From: CAIKMD01 sp036501365
GTDB taxonomy: Bacteria; Pseudomonadota; Alphaproteobacteria; ATCC43930; CGMCC-115725
Length of the DNA stretch: 64,000 nt
Assembly (NCBI GenBank): GCA_036501365.1
Contig: DASYAL010000033.1
Location: 1-64,000 of the forward strand
Direction of reading: 5' to 3'
Of the stretch, positions 49,945-59,280 are shown piece by piece. The stretch's first letter is position 1, and each line of letters begins with the position of its first letter. The notes below the pieces were generated by a model. The model saw nothing but the letters and a program-made list of their open reading frames with translations, was not told the origin of the DNA and did not search any database. The position numbers were made by a program, and so were the translations under genes.

Positions 49945-51843
49945 ATGGCGCAAACCGCTGCCGCAGAACACCGGGACGCGAGCGCGCAGACGCGCCGCCA
50001 GAATCTGATCCTCGGTGCGCTCGGCGTCGTCTATGGCGATATCGGCACGTCGCCGCTTTACACCGTCAAACAGTGCTTCCTCGCCTTGGGTGGAATCACG
50101 CCCTTGTCGATCTATGGCGTACTATCACTCATCACTTGGGCGTTGTTCACCGTGGTGACGCTGAAATATGTCAGCGTCATCATGCGGGCGGACAACCGCG
50201 GCGAGGGCGGCGTCCTCGCCTTGACCGCGCTGGCGCTACGGACGGCGCGGCCGGGAACCAAGCTGCATTGGTGGATCCTCGCCGGCGGCCTCCTGGGCGC
50301 GTCGCTGTTCTATGGCGACGGCGTCATCACGCCGGCGATCTCGGTGTTGAGCGCCGTCGAAGGCTTCAAGGTGACGGCGCCCGCCTTCTCGCCTTTCGTC
50401 ATTCCGCTGACGATGGCGATCCTCCTGGTGTTGTTCATGATGCAGCGTCGCGGGACGGCGCTCGTCGGCGGCTATTTCGGCCCGGTGATGGCGCTGTGGT
50501 TCCTCGTGATCGCCTTGCTCGGCGCGCTGAAGATTGCGCAGCATCCCGACATCCTCTTCGCGCTCAATCCCTATTACGGTCTACGGCTTTTGTTGCGCAA
50601 TCCGGTGCTTGGCTTCGCGCTCTTGGGCGCCGTGGTGCTGGCCGTGACCGGCGCCGAGGCTCTTTACACCGATATGGGTCATTTCGGCCGGCGACCGATC
50701 CGCTTTGCCTGGCTCTCCTTCGTCTTTCCGGCGCTGCTGCTAAATTATTTCGGCCAAGGCGCACTGCTGCTGCACGACCGCACCGCGTTCGACAATCCTT
50801 TCTTCCTCCTGGTGCCGGGCTGGGGGCTCTATCCGATGATCGTGCTGGCGACGGCGGCGACCGTCATCGCCTCGCAGGCGGTGATCTCGGGCGCGTTTTC
50901 GATGACGCGCCAGGCGGTGCTGCTCGGCTATCTGCCGCGTTTCGAGATTCGCCACACCTCGGAGCACGAGATCGGCCAGATCTATGTGCCGAAGATCAAT
51001 TTCTTCCTGCTGATCGCTGTCGAAGCGCTGGTGTTGGGTTTTCAGAGCTCCGACAATCTCGGCGCGGCCTACGGTATCGCGGTGACCGGCACGATGTCGC
51101 TCGATACGGTGCTCGCGCTCATCTACATGGTCGGCGTCGCTGGGTGGAACCGGCTCGCCGCCGTGCTGGTCTTCGGCTTCTTCCTCGTCATCGATCTCTC
51201 GTTCTTCTCCGCGAATCTGCTGAAGATTCACGAAGGCGGCTGGTTCCCGCTGGCTGTCGCGGCGATCGTGTTCACGGTCATGGTCACCTGGCTGCGCGGA
51301 CGCGAGACCTTGCTGACCGAGCGTTGGCGCGAGGCGTTGCCGCTCGAGACATTTCTCGCGACCTTGAAGCCCGACCGTCCACCGCGCGTGCCCGGCACCG
51401 CGGTGTTCATGGTGCCGAACGACCGCGTCGTCCCGACCGCGCTGCTGCACAACCTGAAACACAACAAGATCCTGCACGAGCGCGTCGTACTGATGCGCGC
51501 TGAGACCAAGGACATCCCGCATGTGCCGGACGACCAGCGCATCGAGGTGAAGCACCTCGACCACAACTTCCACACCGTCGCGGTCAATTACGGTTTCATG
51601 GACGAGCCCAACATCCCGCGCGCGCTGGCGCAGCTGCGGCTGATGCATTTCCGCTTCAACCTGCTCGAGACCTCGTTCTTCGTCGGCCGCGAGAAGGTGG
51701 TGATCGGCAAGTTCGGCGGCTCGTTCTGGACCTGGCGCAAGCGCCTCTTCATCTTCATGCACCGCACGATGCTGAGCGCGACCGAGTATCTGCGGATTCC
51801 GAGCAACCGCGTCGTGGAGCTCGGCGGCCAGATCGAGATCTAG
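49945..51843 (+). CDS. kup: Low-affinity potassium uptake protein Kup
   Basis: Kup (632 aa) is a K+/H+ symporter of the inner membrane. Characteristic blocks are GALGVVYGDIGTSPLYTVKQCF, GEGGVLALTAL, FYGDGVITPAISVLSAVEG and ADMGHFGRRPIRFAW-like YTDMGHFGRRPIRFAWLS, with about 12 helices and a C-terminal cytoplasmic part. ATG at 49945 has GGGAGTG upstream and is preferred to earlier in-frame starts. With mscL it suggests a turgor and ion balance locus. Confidence 0.95.
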   Translation: MAQTAAAEHRDASAQTRRQNLILGALGVVYGDIGTSPLYTVKQCFLALGGITPLSIYGVLSLITWALFTVVTLKYVSVIMRADNRGEGGVLALTALALRTARPGTKLHWWILAGGLLGASLFYGDGVITPAISVLSAVEGFKVTAPAFSPFVIPLTMAILLVLFMMQRRGTALVGGYFGPVMALWFLVIALLGALKIAQHPDILFALNPYYGLRLLLRNPVLGFALLGAVVLAVTGAEALYTDMGHFGRRPIRFAWLSFVFPALLLNYFGQGALLLHDRTAFDNPFFLLVPGWGLYPMIVLATAATVIASQAVISGAFSMTRQAVLLGYLPRFEIRHTSEHEIGQIYVPKINFFLLIAVEALVLGFQSSDNLGAAYGIAVTGTMSLDTVLALIYMVGVAGWNRLAAVLVFGFFLVIDLSFFSANLLKIHEGGWFPLAVAAIVFTVMVTWLRGRETLLTERWREALPLETFLATLKPDRPPRVPGTAVFMVPNDRVVPTALLHNLKHNKILHERVVLMRAETKDIPHVPDDQRIEVKHLDHNFHTVAVNYGFMDEPNIPRALAQLRLMHFRFNLLETSFFVGREKVVIGKFGGSFWTWRKRLFIFMHRTMLSATEYLRIPSNRVVELGGQIEI

Positions 51844-51855
51844 GACGCTATCGCC

Positions 51856-52422
51856 TCAGGCGATCTTGACCGATTTGCTCTCGGGCCAGTCGGGCGGAGC
51901 GAAGTCGACGAGCTCGCGCGCGCCGCCGCTGTGCCGCGCGAGCGAGTCGAGCACGCGGATCTGCGGCGGAAAGACCTCGTGCGAAGCGTAGGCGATGCCG
52001 ATCAGCACCATGCTCGGCTCGCCGCCGCCGGTGGTCAGCGGCAGCATGAGATGCTGCGCGTCGAGCCGGCCCTTCACGCCCCAGCGAAAGCTGCTGGCCG
52101 CGAAGAACGGCGCCGATTCCGTATAGGTCTGTCGCAGCATCTTGGCGAGGAAATCGAGATAGTCGCTGCGCGGCAGGTCGGCGAGCCACTGGCCGGTGGG
52201 ATCGTAGCCGAGCCGCTTGACGAGGAAGGTGCCGACAAGGCGGAAGCGAATGCGGTGGCCGCGATCGGCGAGCTCGCACAGCATGAGATGGGGGAGCAGC
52301 TTCGGCCCCATCTCGATCGGGTCGATGTCGCGGCGCGCCGGCATCGCCCGCTCGTTGCGTTGTCTGTCCCAATAGCGGAACAACGCGCCGAGCGTCGCGT
52401 GGCCTAAAACCTCTGCTGGCAT
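51856..52422 (-). CDS. PAS-domain protein (PAS_5 family)
   Basis: A 188-aa protein that is essentially one PAS_5 domain (LGALFRYWDRQRNERAMPARRDIDPIEMGPKLLPHLMLCEL, RFRLVGTFLVKRLGYDPTG). These proteins, numerous in alphaproteobacteria, are thought to sense small molecules or act on kinases. The open frame is preceded by a CtrA-like site (52474-52489) and three phased GGTTA repeats. It converges on kup. Confidence 0.85.
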   Translation of the reverse strand: MPAEVLGHATLGALFRYWDRQRNERAMPARRDIDPIEMGPKLLPHLMLCELADRGHRIRFRLVGTFLVKRLGYDPTGQWLADLPRSDYLDFLAKMLRQTYTESAPFFAASSFRWGVKGRLDAQHLMLPLTTGGGEPSMVLIGIAYASHEVFPPQIRVLDSLARHSGGARELVDFAPPDWPESKSVKIA

Positions 52423-52473
52423 TATCGCGGCAACCTGTCCTTAACCGGTCCTAACCAGTTCGCGCCTTTTTGG

Positions 52474-52489
52474 TTAACGAATTCCTAAC
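52474..52489 (+). promoter_or_regulatory. CtrA-like binding site upstream of the PAS gene
   Basis: TTAACGAATTCCTAAC fits TTAA-N7-CTAAC, one mismatch from the CtrA consensus TTAA-N7-TTAAC. It lies 52 bp upstream of the PAS gene. On the minus strand three roughly 11-bp-phased GGTTA motifs (GGTTAGGACC, GGTTAAGGAC, AGGTTGCC) follow. This suggests cell-cycle control in an alphaproteobacterium, but it is a single eye-read site. Confidence 0.4.
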
Positions 52490-52663
52490 AGCCGCGGCCA
52501 ATCTTTCACCCAAATAGAGGTTCGCCTCGTAAGCCATTGAACAGAAGCACAGCTGGCATGACGCCTAGCGCCGGCAAACGAATACCGCTGGCGTGAGCGC
52601 TGCTTTACTTTGGTTAATTTCTCCGCGAGTCGGACCATCGGCGCGCGCCGGTCGCGGCTTCAG

Positions 52664-54916
52664 CTATTTGGCCGCGGCGGTCGCGGGCGTGACGACGCGG
52701 GCCGCCGGCAGCCATAGTGTCGCGGTGGTACCGCGGCCGACCTCGCTTTCGAGGCGCAGCGTGCCGCCATGCAGCTCGATCATCGATTTGGTCAGCGGCA
52801 GGCCGAGGCCGGAGCCCTGGTATTTGCGGGTCATGCGGCTGTCGATCTGGCCGAAGGGCTGCAATGCTTTGGCGAGATCGTGCGGGGCGATGCCGATGCC
52901 GGTATCGCTGACGGTGATCTTCATGCCCCCATCCTCGATGCTGGCGCGGATCGTCACCTGGCCGCCGGCCGGCGTGAACTTCACGGCGTTGGAGACGAGG
53001 TTGAGCAGGATCTGTTTGAGGCGCCGGCCGTCGGCATGGAGATAGGGCAGGTCGGCCGGCGTATGGGCGCTGAGCTGGAGACCCGCCTGATCGGCGCGGT
53101 CGCGCATCAGCCGCATGCACGAATCGATGATGCCAGTGAGATCGACGGTCTCTTCGCTGAGCTCGACCTTGCCGAACTCGATCTTCGAGACGTCGAGCAG
53201 GTCGTTGATGAGGTTGAGGAGATGCTGGCCGCTGTCGCGGATATCGGCGGCATATTCGCCGTAGCGCTGATCGCCGAGCGGGCCGAAGACCTCGCCATGC
53301 ATGATCTCGGCAAAGCCGATGACGGCGTTGAGCGGCGTCCTGAGCTCGTGGCTCATATTGGCGAGGAATTCGGTCTTGGTCCGGCTGGCGAGCTCGGCCT
53401 CTTCCTTGGCGCGCCGCAGATCGGCTTCGACGCGTTTGCGCTCGGTGATGTCGAGGTAGGTCACGAGCAGGCCGCCATCCGGCATGTGCGTGATTCGGCG
53501 CTCGAGGATGCGGCCGTCGCCCATCGGCACTTCTTCGAGCGCGGCGGGTGCCGTGAATAGCCCCTGCATCCGGTCTTTCGCCAATTGCTCGGAATCGCCG
53601 GGACCGAACGCGCCTTTTTGCGCGAGAAGCCGGATCGGCTGCGCCGCCGGCAGGCCGACTTTGATCGTCTCCGACGGCAGATCGAAGATTTCGCAAATCT
53701 TGTCGTTCCACAGCCGGATGCGCAGCTCGCTGTCGAAGACCACGAGTCCCTGCTCCATGTTCTGGAGCGTGGCGTTGAGCAGGGCTGATTTATCGGCGAG
53801 CTCGCGCTCGCGGCGCTTCAAGGCAGTGACTTCGGTCTGGACGACGACGCTTCCGCCGTCCTGCGTGCGCTTCTCGCTGATCTGAAACCAGCGGCCGCCG
53901 AGCTGGGCCTCGCCGACCGTCGGCGCGCCGGGTTGGAAGCGCTCGGCGAGCGAGGCCGCTGCCGGACGCACCGCGCCGCGCTCCTCGCTGGCGCGATAGA
54001 TGTCGGCGAGCGGCGTGCCGCCGACGAGCCAGGGCGCGATCGCGGCATTGACCTCGCGATAGCGGCTGTTGCACAGCACGAGGCGGTCGTCGGCGTCGAG
54101 CAGCATGAAGCATTCGGGGATCGATTCGATCGCCTCGATCAGCCGGGTCTGGGCAAAGGCGGCGTGCTGCTCGGCGCGGACCAGGAGGGTGAGGTCGCGG
54201 CCGATGCCGCGATAGCCGCTGAAGCGGCCGTTCGGGCCAAAGACCGGCAGGCCGGACAGCGACAGGTGATGCTCGACCCCGTTGGCATCGCGGCAGCGGA
54301 AGCGGGTGTCGCGGAACGGAAGCCGCGCCTCGATCAGATCGGCGAGCGCGCGCCAGTCGCCGCGCTCGTCGGCAAGATCGACGAGCCGCTGGCCGACGAA
54401 AAAGCCGATGGCATTGCTGGCCGGGACTTGCGTGCTCTCGGACATCGCGGTGAAGCGCAGCCCGCCGTCCATCTCCCAGAACCAGTCGGCCGCCGCCTCG
54501 GCGTAGTCGCGCAGGCGCTGCTCGGTCTGGGCCGCCGTCTCCGACGCGGTCGGACTTTCGGTCAGCAGGAACTGCCCCTCGCCGCCATCGGCCGCATCGA
54601 GCGGCGCCGCCGTATAGTGCAAGCGCTGCCTGCCGGCGCCGAGCGCGATCGAGCGCTCGCCGCGCACCGTCTCGCCGGCCTTCAGCCGCTGCAGCAGCGT
54701 CTCGCTTTCGGCCGCGGCGGAGAACCAGGAAGAAATATCCCGCGGACGGCGGGGCGAGGCCGTGGCGAGATCGGCGGCGGCGCGATTCTGCATGACGATC
54801 GCGCCGTCGGCGCGAAACACCGTCGTTAAGATCACGTCGCTTGCCAATTCGGGCGTAGGGCGGGGTCCAGCCGGTGTCCCCGCCGAGCTGCCCGCCGATT
54901 GCCTGCGAGACGTCAC
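52664..54916 (-). CDS. Multi-PAS sensor histidine kinase
   Basis: A 750-aa soluble kinase without membrane helices. About four PAS-type segments precede the kinase core (near 25-120, 135-245, 255-360 and 375-500; DITERKRVE at the last). HisKA has H523 (FLANMSHELRTPLNAVIGFAE) and HATPase carries DTGIGIAPHDLAKALQPFGQ and GSGLGLPLTKSMIELHGG. The start is GTG with TGGAGG nine bases upstream. No response regulator is adjacent; PleC/DivJ/DivL-like signalling is possible. Confidence 0.93.
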   Translation of the reverse strand: MTSRRQSAGSSAGTPAGPRPTPELASDVILTTVFRADGAIVMQNRAAADLATASPRRPRDISSWFSAAAESETLLQRLKAGETVRGERSIALGAGRQRLHYTAAPLDAADGGEGQFLLTESPTASETAAQTEQRLRDYAEAAADWFWEMDGGLRFTAMSESTQVPASNAIGFFVGQRLVDLADERGDWRALADLIEARLPFRDTRFRCRDANGVEHHLSLSGLPVFGPNGRFSGYRGIGRDLTLLVRAEQHAAFAQTRLIEAIESIPECFMLLDADDRLVLCNSRYREVNAAIAPWLVGGTPLADIYRASEERGAVRPAAASLAERFQPGAPTVGEAQLGGRWFQISEKRTQDGGSVVVQTEVTALKRRERELADKSALLNATLQNMEQGLVVFDSELRIRLWNDKICEIFDLPSETIKVGLPAAQPIRLLAQKGAFGPGDSEQLAKDRMQGLFTAPAALEEVPMGDGRILERRITHMPDGGLLVTYLDITERKRVEADLRRAKEEAELASRTKTEFLANMSHELRTPLNAVIGFAEIMHGEVFGPLGDQRYGEYAADIRDSGQHLLNLINDLLDVSKIEFGKVELSEETVDLTGIIDSCMRLMRDRADQAGLQLSAHTPADLPYLHADGRRLKQILLNLVSNAVKFTPAGGQVTIRASIEDGGMKITVSDTGIGIAPHDLAKALQPFGQIDSRMTRKYQGSGLGLPLTKSMIELHGGTLRLESEVGRGTTATLWLPAARVVTPATAAAK

Positions 54917-54992
54917 CGCTGCCGGACCTCCAGACTCCGGTCAGCCTAGGAAGTCGGCGTTAACATTCCGCAAATCGATGACGGCGGTTTGG

Positions 54993-55355
54993 TTAATCCC
55001 GCGATAGCATCCGCCCGAGCGGTCGCTTGCCGAAAATGTGAACGTGGAAATGCGGCACTTCCTGATGGGCGTCGGCGCCGTGATTGGCGAGAATCCGATA
55101 GCCGCTCTCGGCGACGCCCTCGGCCCTGGCGATCTCGCCGATAGCGCGCACCAAAGCGGCGATTTCCTCGGGCGAAGCCTTGGCCGAGAAATCGTCCGTC
55201 GAGACATAGGCGCCCTTGGGGATCACGAGGATATGGAGCGGCGCCTGCGGATTGATGTCGTGGAAGGCTAGGACGTGCTCGTTCTCGAACACTTTCTTGC
55301 ACGGAATCTCGCCGCGCAGGATGCGGGCGAAAATATTGCTTGGGTCGTAAGCCAT
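54993..55355 (-). CDS. HIT-family nucleotide-binding protein (HINT)
   Basis: A 120-aa histidine triad protein: NIFARILRGEIPCKKVFENE start, and H-x-H-x-H in PHFHVHIFGKRPLGRML near the end. HINT proteins hydrolyse nucleoside phosphoramidates and acyl-AMP. It follows hisE by 3 bp; the pair is conserved in alphaproteobacteria. Confidence 0.95.
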   Translation of the reverse strand: MAYDPSNIFARILRGEIPCKKVFENEHVLAFHDINPQAPLHILVIPKGAYVSTDDFSAKASPEEIAALVRAIGEIARAEGVAESGYRILANHGADAHQEVPHFHVHIFGKRPLGRMLSRD

Positions 55356-55358
55356 GGC

Positions 55359-55691
55359 CTATCCCTTGTTGCCGCGCGCGGTCTTCTCCGCCAATCCCGA
55401 GACGCCGCCCCGCGCCTCGAGCGCCGCCCAGACCTCGCCCGGCGCGAGGCCGCAATCGGCCCAGAGCACCAGGAGATGGTAGAGCAGGTCTGCGCTCTCT
55501 CCGGCGAGGCTCGAGCTGCCTTCGACGGCGGCGATCACCGTCTCGACCGCCTCCTCGCCAAGCTTTTGCGCGATGCGCGCGCGGCCTTCGCCGAACAGCT
55601 TCGCGGTATAGGACGCGCCGGGATCGGCGCCGCGTCGCGACGCGACGGTGGCGAAAAGGCGATCGAGGATGGAGCCGTCGAGATCGGCCAT
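55359..55691 (-). CDS. hisE: Phosphoribosyl-ATP pyrophosphohydrolase
   Basis: HisE (110 aa) carries out the second step of histidine synthesis, hydrolysing PR-ATP to PR-AMP. KLGEEAVETVIAAV and ADLLYHLLVLWADCGL are the conserved helices. It is 5 bp after the HDO-like gene. In related genomes hisE follows hisF directly; here two unrelated genes intervene. Confidence 0.95.
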   Translation of the reverse strand: MADLDGSILDRLFATVASRRGADPGASYTAKLFGEGRARIAQKLGEEAVETVIAAVEGSSSLAGESADLLYHLLVLWADCGLAPGEVWAALEARGGVSGLAEKTARGNKG

Positions 55692-55696
55692 GCCGC

Positions 55697-56416
55697 TCAG
55701 GCGCCCGGCCGGTCGCCGGCATCGCAGATGCCGTGGAAATACATCTCCCAGACCCGCAGGTTGACATCGAGCGCGTGGAGCACGTCGTCTTCCATCTTGA
55801 GACGCTCGGCGTTCTCGGCGACGGCCTGCCAGGCGATGTTCGAATGTTCGAGATCGGCGGCCGAGTGCATTTCCCAGAATTCGACCTGGTCATCGGTCAG
55901 GTTGAAGAGTTTCTTCCATTGCGGCCGTTGCGCCCCGGACATGCCGACCTCGCGCGACATCCCGGTGCCATAGCCCGGCACATTCGCGCGCTCGGCGCAG
56001 GCATTGGCGACGATGCCTTCGAGCCAATGCTTGTTCGCCATCAGCCCTTCCCAAGCGGCCCAGGCAATCTCGGTCGAGGACAGGGGCTTGGCCGCGAGAA
56101 TTTCGGCGCGCTTCAGGCCGATGGCTTCGCCGAGCTCGGTCAGGATCTCCCAATGCGGCTTGCCGTGACCGAATTCGTTGTCGGCGATGATTTCCTGGCT
56201 GCAAGCCTTGATGACCTTCAGCTTCGTATCCCAATCGGGGACGTTGGTCGCGACCTTGAGCTTCAGCACCGAATTGCGCTGCCGCGTGTTCATGCGGTGC
56301 TGCTTGACGAAGGTCCGGGCACGGCCGGGCGTCAGCGGCTCGGTCTGGAAACGGTTGCGCTTGCAGAAGGCATCGACGATCTCGTCCATGCGTTTCGAGA
56401 TGGTGGTCGCGCTCAT
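55697..56416 (-). CDS. PqqC/haem-oxygenase-like diiron family protein
   Basis: A 239-aa all-helical protein of the TenA/PqqC/HDO fold. EMHSAADLEHSNIAW holds H-x3-D-x2-H, the core-helix motif of haem-oxygenase-like diiron oxidases, and DNEFGHGKPHWEILTELGEAIGL is the matching first helix with Glu and His. Such proteins oxidise C-H or N centres using O2 (CADD, UndA, SznF) or act as cofactorless oxidases (PqqC). The start ATG overlaps the stop of the upstream substrate-binding gene by 4 bp. It is 5 bp before hisE. Function unknown. Confidence 0.75.
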   Translation of the reverse strand: MSATTISKRMDEIVDAFCKRNRFQTEPLTPGRARTFVKQHRMNTRQRNSVLKLKVATNVPDWDTKLKVIKACSQEIIADNEFGHGKPHWEILTELGEAIGLKRAEILAAKPLSSTEIAWAAWEGLMANKHWLEGIVANACAERANVPGYGTGMSREVGMSGAQRPQWKKLFNLTDDQVEFWEMHSAADLEHSNIAWQAVAENAERLKMEDDVLHALDVNLRVWEMYFHGICDAGDRPGA

Positions 56417-57447
56417 TGTCCTTTGCTCCCTTGGCTCGATTGAACCTTACGCAAGGCGTCTTCGACCACGCTGAGATCGGCGTATTTGCTCACATCGAGC
56501 GTCGTCTTCAAGAAGCCTTCCTCGTGCTGCGTATCGATATTGGCCTGCAATGCCTTCATGTTCGGCCGGTCGTCGGGATCGTGATAATAATCGCCGCTCT
56601 TGGTGAAGAGCCAGCCTTCGAGGCTCGCGGCCGGCTGTTTCGAGAACTCCGCAGCAATCTTTACCGCCGCGGCATGATTGGCGGGATCGATATAGAAGCG
56701 GCGCGCGCGGATGGTATCGGCGAGAAGGTCCACCAGCGCCGCGCGGTGCTTCTCGATGAAGCCGGCGCGCGCGGCCCAGAGGATCATCTGCGACGGGCCG
56801 ATCGCGTCTTTTTGCGTGAAGAGCGTGCGCGCGATGCCGCGCAGATCGGGATCCTGCGAGAAGGGGATCGCGGTCGTGGTGGCGTCGACCTTATGCGAGG
56901 CCAGCGCCGCCTTCACATTGCCCATCGACACCTCGATGATCGAGAGGTCGCGCTTATCCTCGAGACCGTGCTTCTTGAGCATGACCCTGAGCGCGACGTC
57001 GACGGCGCCGCCGGCGCCGTTGGTCGAGGCCACTTTGCCCTTCAGATCCTCGACGGTTTTGATCGGGCTGTCCTTCAGCACCATGATCTCGTCGCTGTAG
57101 GAGCCGTTGACACCGTCCTGGAAATCGTCAGCGATGACGCGCAGATCGTCCATGCCGGCATTCTCGATCGCGTTGGCGAAGGCGGCATAGGAGATACTGC
57201 CGATCTCGATCTGATCGGCGGCGAGGGCCGGGATCATCGTCGGCGTCGAGGCGAAATGCTGCGGTTGCAAGTCGTAAGTCTTGCCCTGATTTGCCATCAG
57301 ATCGGGCTTCAGCAGCAGGATCGAGGCGAAATTCGCGACCGGCGCGACCCAACCGACGCGGACCGGCGCCGGCTCGGCGGCTTGAGCTAGCGCGGCGACA
57401 GCGAGGATAGCCGCGAACGCCAGCGGCACGGCTCGAGATGGGCGCAT
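56413..57447 (-). CDS. ABC-transporter-type substrate-binding protein (NMT1/SsuA-like)
   Basis: A 344-aa periplasmic protein with a signal peptide (ending AALAQAAE, cut near residue 23) and an NMT1/TauA-type type II binding fold (RVGWVAPVANFASILLLKPD, ALAADQIEIGSISYAAFANAIE, KTVEDLKGKVASTNGAGGAVD). No ABC permease or ATPase is in the window. The last codon overlaps the HDO-like gene (ATGA). ATG 57447 was chosen over the longer frame because the signal peptide starts there. The ligand is unknown. Confidence 0.88.
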   Translation of the reverse strand: MRPSRAVPLAFAAILAVAALAQAAEPAPVRVGWVAPVANFASILLLKPDLMANQGKTYDLQPQHFASTPTMIPALAADQIEIGSISYAAFANAIENAGMDDLRVIADDFQDGVNGSYSDEIMVLKDSPIKTVEDLKGKVASTNGAGGAVDVALRVMLKKHGLEDKRDLSIIEVSMGNVKAALASHKVDATTTAIPFSQDPDLRGIARTLFTQKDAIGPSQMILWAARAGFIEKHRAALVDLLADTIRARRFYIDPANHAAAVKIAAEFSKQPAASLEGWLFTKSGDYYHDPDDRPNMKALQANIDTQHEEGFLKTTLDVSKYADLSVVEDALRKVQSSQGSKGQ

Positions 57448-57548
57448 GGTGACCTCCCTGCTCGCATGCCAATCTGAAATTCGTCGCACCTTGGATCAGA
57501 CCCAGAGCGAATTCCGGATTGGGTCATGCGAGCCGCTTTTATAAATAG

Positions 57549-57626
57549 CTCGTGTGGTTCTTGGATTTGAAGTTCCTAAACGGGTCTGCCCTCGACATCA
57601 TAGGAACTTCAAATCCACCACACGAG
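57549..57626. repeat. Palindromic element 1 (78 bp)
   Basis: Left arm CTCGTGTGGT, a TCTT bulge and GGATTTGAAGTTCCT; a 24-nt loop; then AGGAACTTCAAATCC and ACCACACGAG. Twenty-five base pairs match exactly across the arms. It lies between hisF (stop 57,633) and the substrate-binding gene. The same architecture is seen at 58485-58561. A hairpin in the mRNA is expected. Confidence 0.9.
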
Positions 57627-57632
57627 TAGGGG

Positions 57633-58391
<759 letters not shown>

Positions 58392-58405
58392 GGCGCTAGC
58401 GTCCG

Positions 58406-58457
58406 GATTCGAAAGTTCGCCCGGCGGTGCAGCTAGTTCTTTGCGAACTTTCGAATC
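58406..58457. repeat. Palindromic element 2 (short form)
   Basis: GATTCGAAAGTTCGC and GCGAACTTTCGAATC, 15-bp perfect arms with a 22-nt loop, 15 bp upstream of the hisF start. It resembles the inner arms of elements 1 and 3 (GGATTTGAAG) but lacks their outer 10-bp arms. It sits in the leader of hisF. Confidence 0.85.
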
Positions 58458-58484
58458 GACAGGACATTAGCAACCCTTTGATTG

Positions 58485-58561
58485 CTAGTGTGGCTTTAGG
58501 ATTTGAAGCTCGTATCGGCATAGGTTGGTCGAGTTTACGAGCTTCAAATCCGCCACACTAG
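58485..58561. repeat. Palindromic element 3 (77 bp)
   Basis: CTAGTGTGGC, a TTTA bulge, GGATTTGAAGCTCGT, a 23-nt loop, ACGAGCTTCAAATCC, GCCACACTAG. The two-part arms (10 bp + 4-nt bulge + 15 bp) match element 1 exactly in layout, with the same GTGTGG and GGATTTGAAG cores. It overlaps the last bases of hisA and fills the hisA-hisF gap. Confidence 0.9.
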
Positions 58562-59280
58562 CCGACCGCCGCCAGCGCGGCTTTAAGGTCGATGCGGCCA
58601 TCATAGAGCGCGCGGCCGAGAATCGCGCCGGCAACGCCGTCCTTCTCGTGCGCCTTCAGCGCTTGAAGATCGGCGAGACCGGCGACGCCGCCCGAGGCGA
58701 TCACCGGGGTCTCGAGCTTTTGCGCCAACGCCGCGGTCGCAGCGACATTGACCCCGGCGAGCGCGCCGTCGCGCTCGATATCAGTGAAGATGATCGCGGC
58801 GGCGCCGGCTTCTTCGACCCGCCGCGCGAGATCGAGCGCGATCATTTCCGCGGTCCTGGCCCAGCCCTCGACCGCAACCCTGCCGTCGCGGGCATCGATG
58901 CCGACTGCAACCTTGCCCGGGAACCGCCGGCAGCTTTCCTTGACGAGATCGGGATTGGTCAGCGCCGCGGTGCCGAGGATGACGCGGGCGACGCCTTTGC
59001 CGAGCCAGGCTTCGATGGTCGCGAGATCGCGGATGCCGCCGCCGAGCTGCACCGGCACTTTCACCGCGGCGAGGATCGCTTCGACGCTGGCGGCATTCAT
59101 CGGCTTGCCGGCGAAAGCGCCGTCGAGGTCGACGAGGTGCAGCCAGCGGCCGCCGGCGTCGGCGAAACGGCGTGCCTGTTCGGCGGGGTCATCGTTGAAG
59201 ACCGTCGCCGCGCTCATCTCGCCGCGCAACAGCCGCACGCAGCGTCCGTCCTTGAGATCGATCGCCGGATAAAGGATCAC
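58558..59280 (-). CDS. hisA: 1-(5-phosphoribosyl)-5-[(5-phosphoribosylamino)methylideneamino]imidazole-4-carboxamide isomerase
   Basis: HisA (240 aa) isomerises ProFAR to PRFAR. VILYPAIDLKDGRCVRLLRG, LVDLDGAFAG, VQLGGGIRDLATIEAWL and FTDIERDGALAGVN are the family blocks. GTG at 59280 overlaps the GNAT stop by 4 bp (GTGA). Its stop lies inside palindromic element 3. Confidence 0.96.
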   Translation of the reverse strand: MILYPAIDLKDGRCVRLLRGEMSAATVFNDDPAEQARRFADAGGRWLHLVDLDGAFAGKPMNAASVEAILAAVKVPVQLGGGIRDLATIEAWLGKGVARVILGTAALTNPDLVKESCRRFPGKVAVGIDARDGRVAVEGWARTAEMIALDLARRVEEAGAAAIIFTDIERDGALAGVNVAATAALAQKLETPVIASGGVAGLADLQALKAHEKDGVAGAILGRALYDGRIDLKAALAAVG

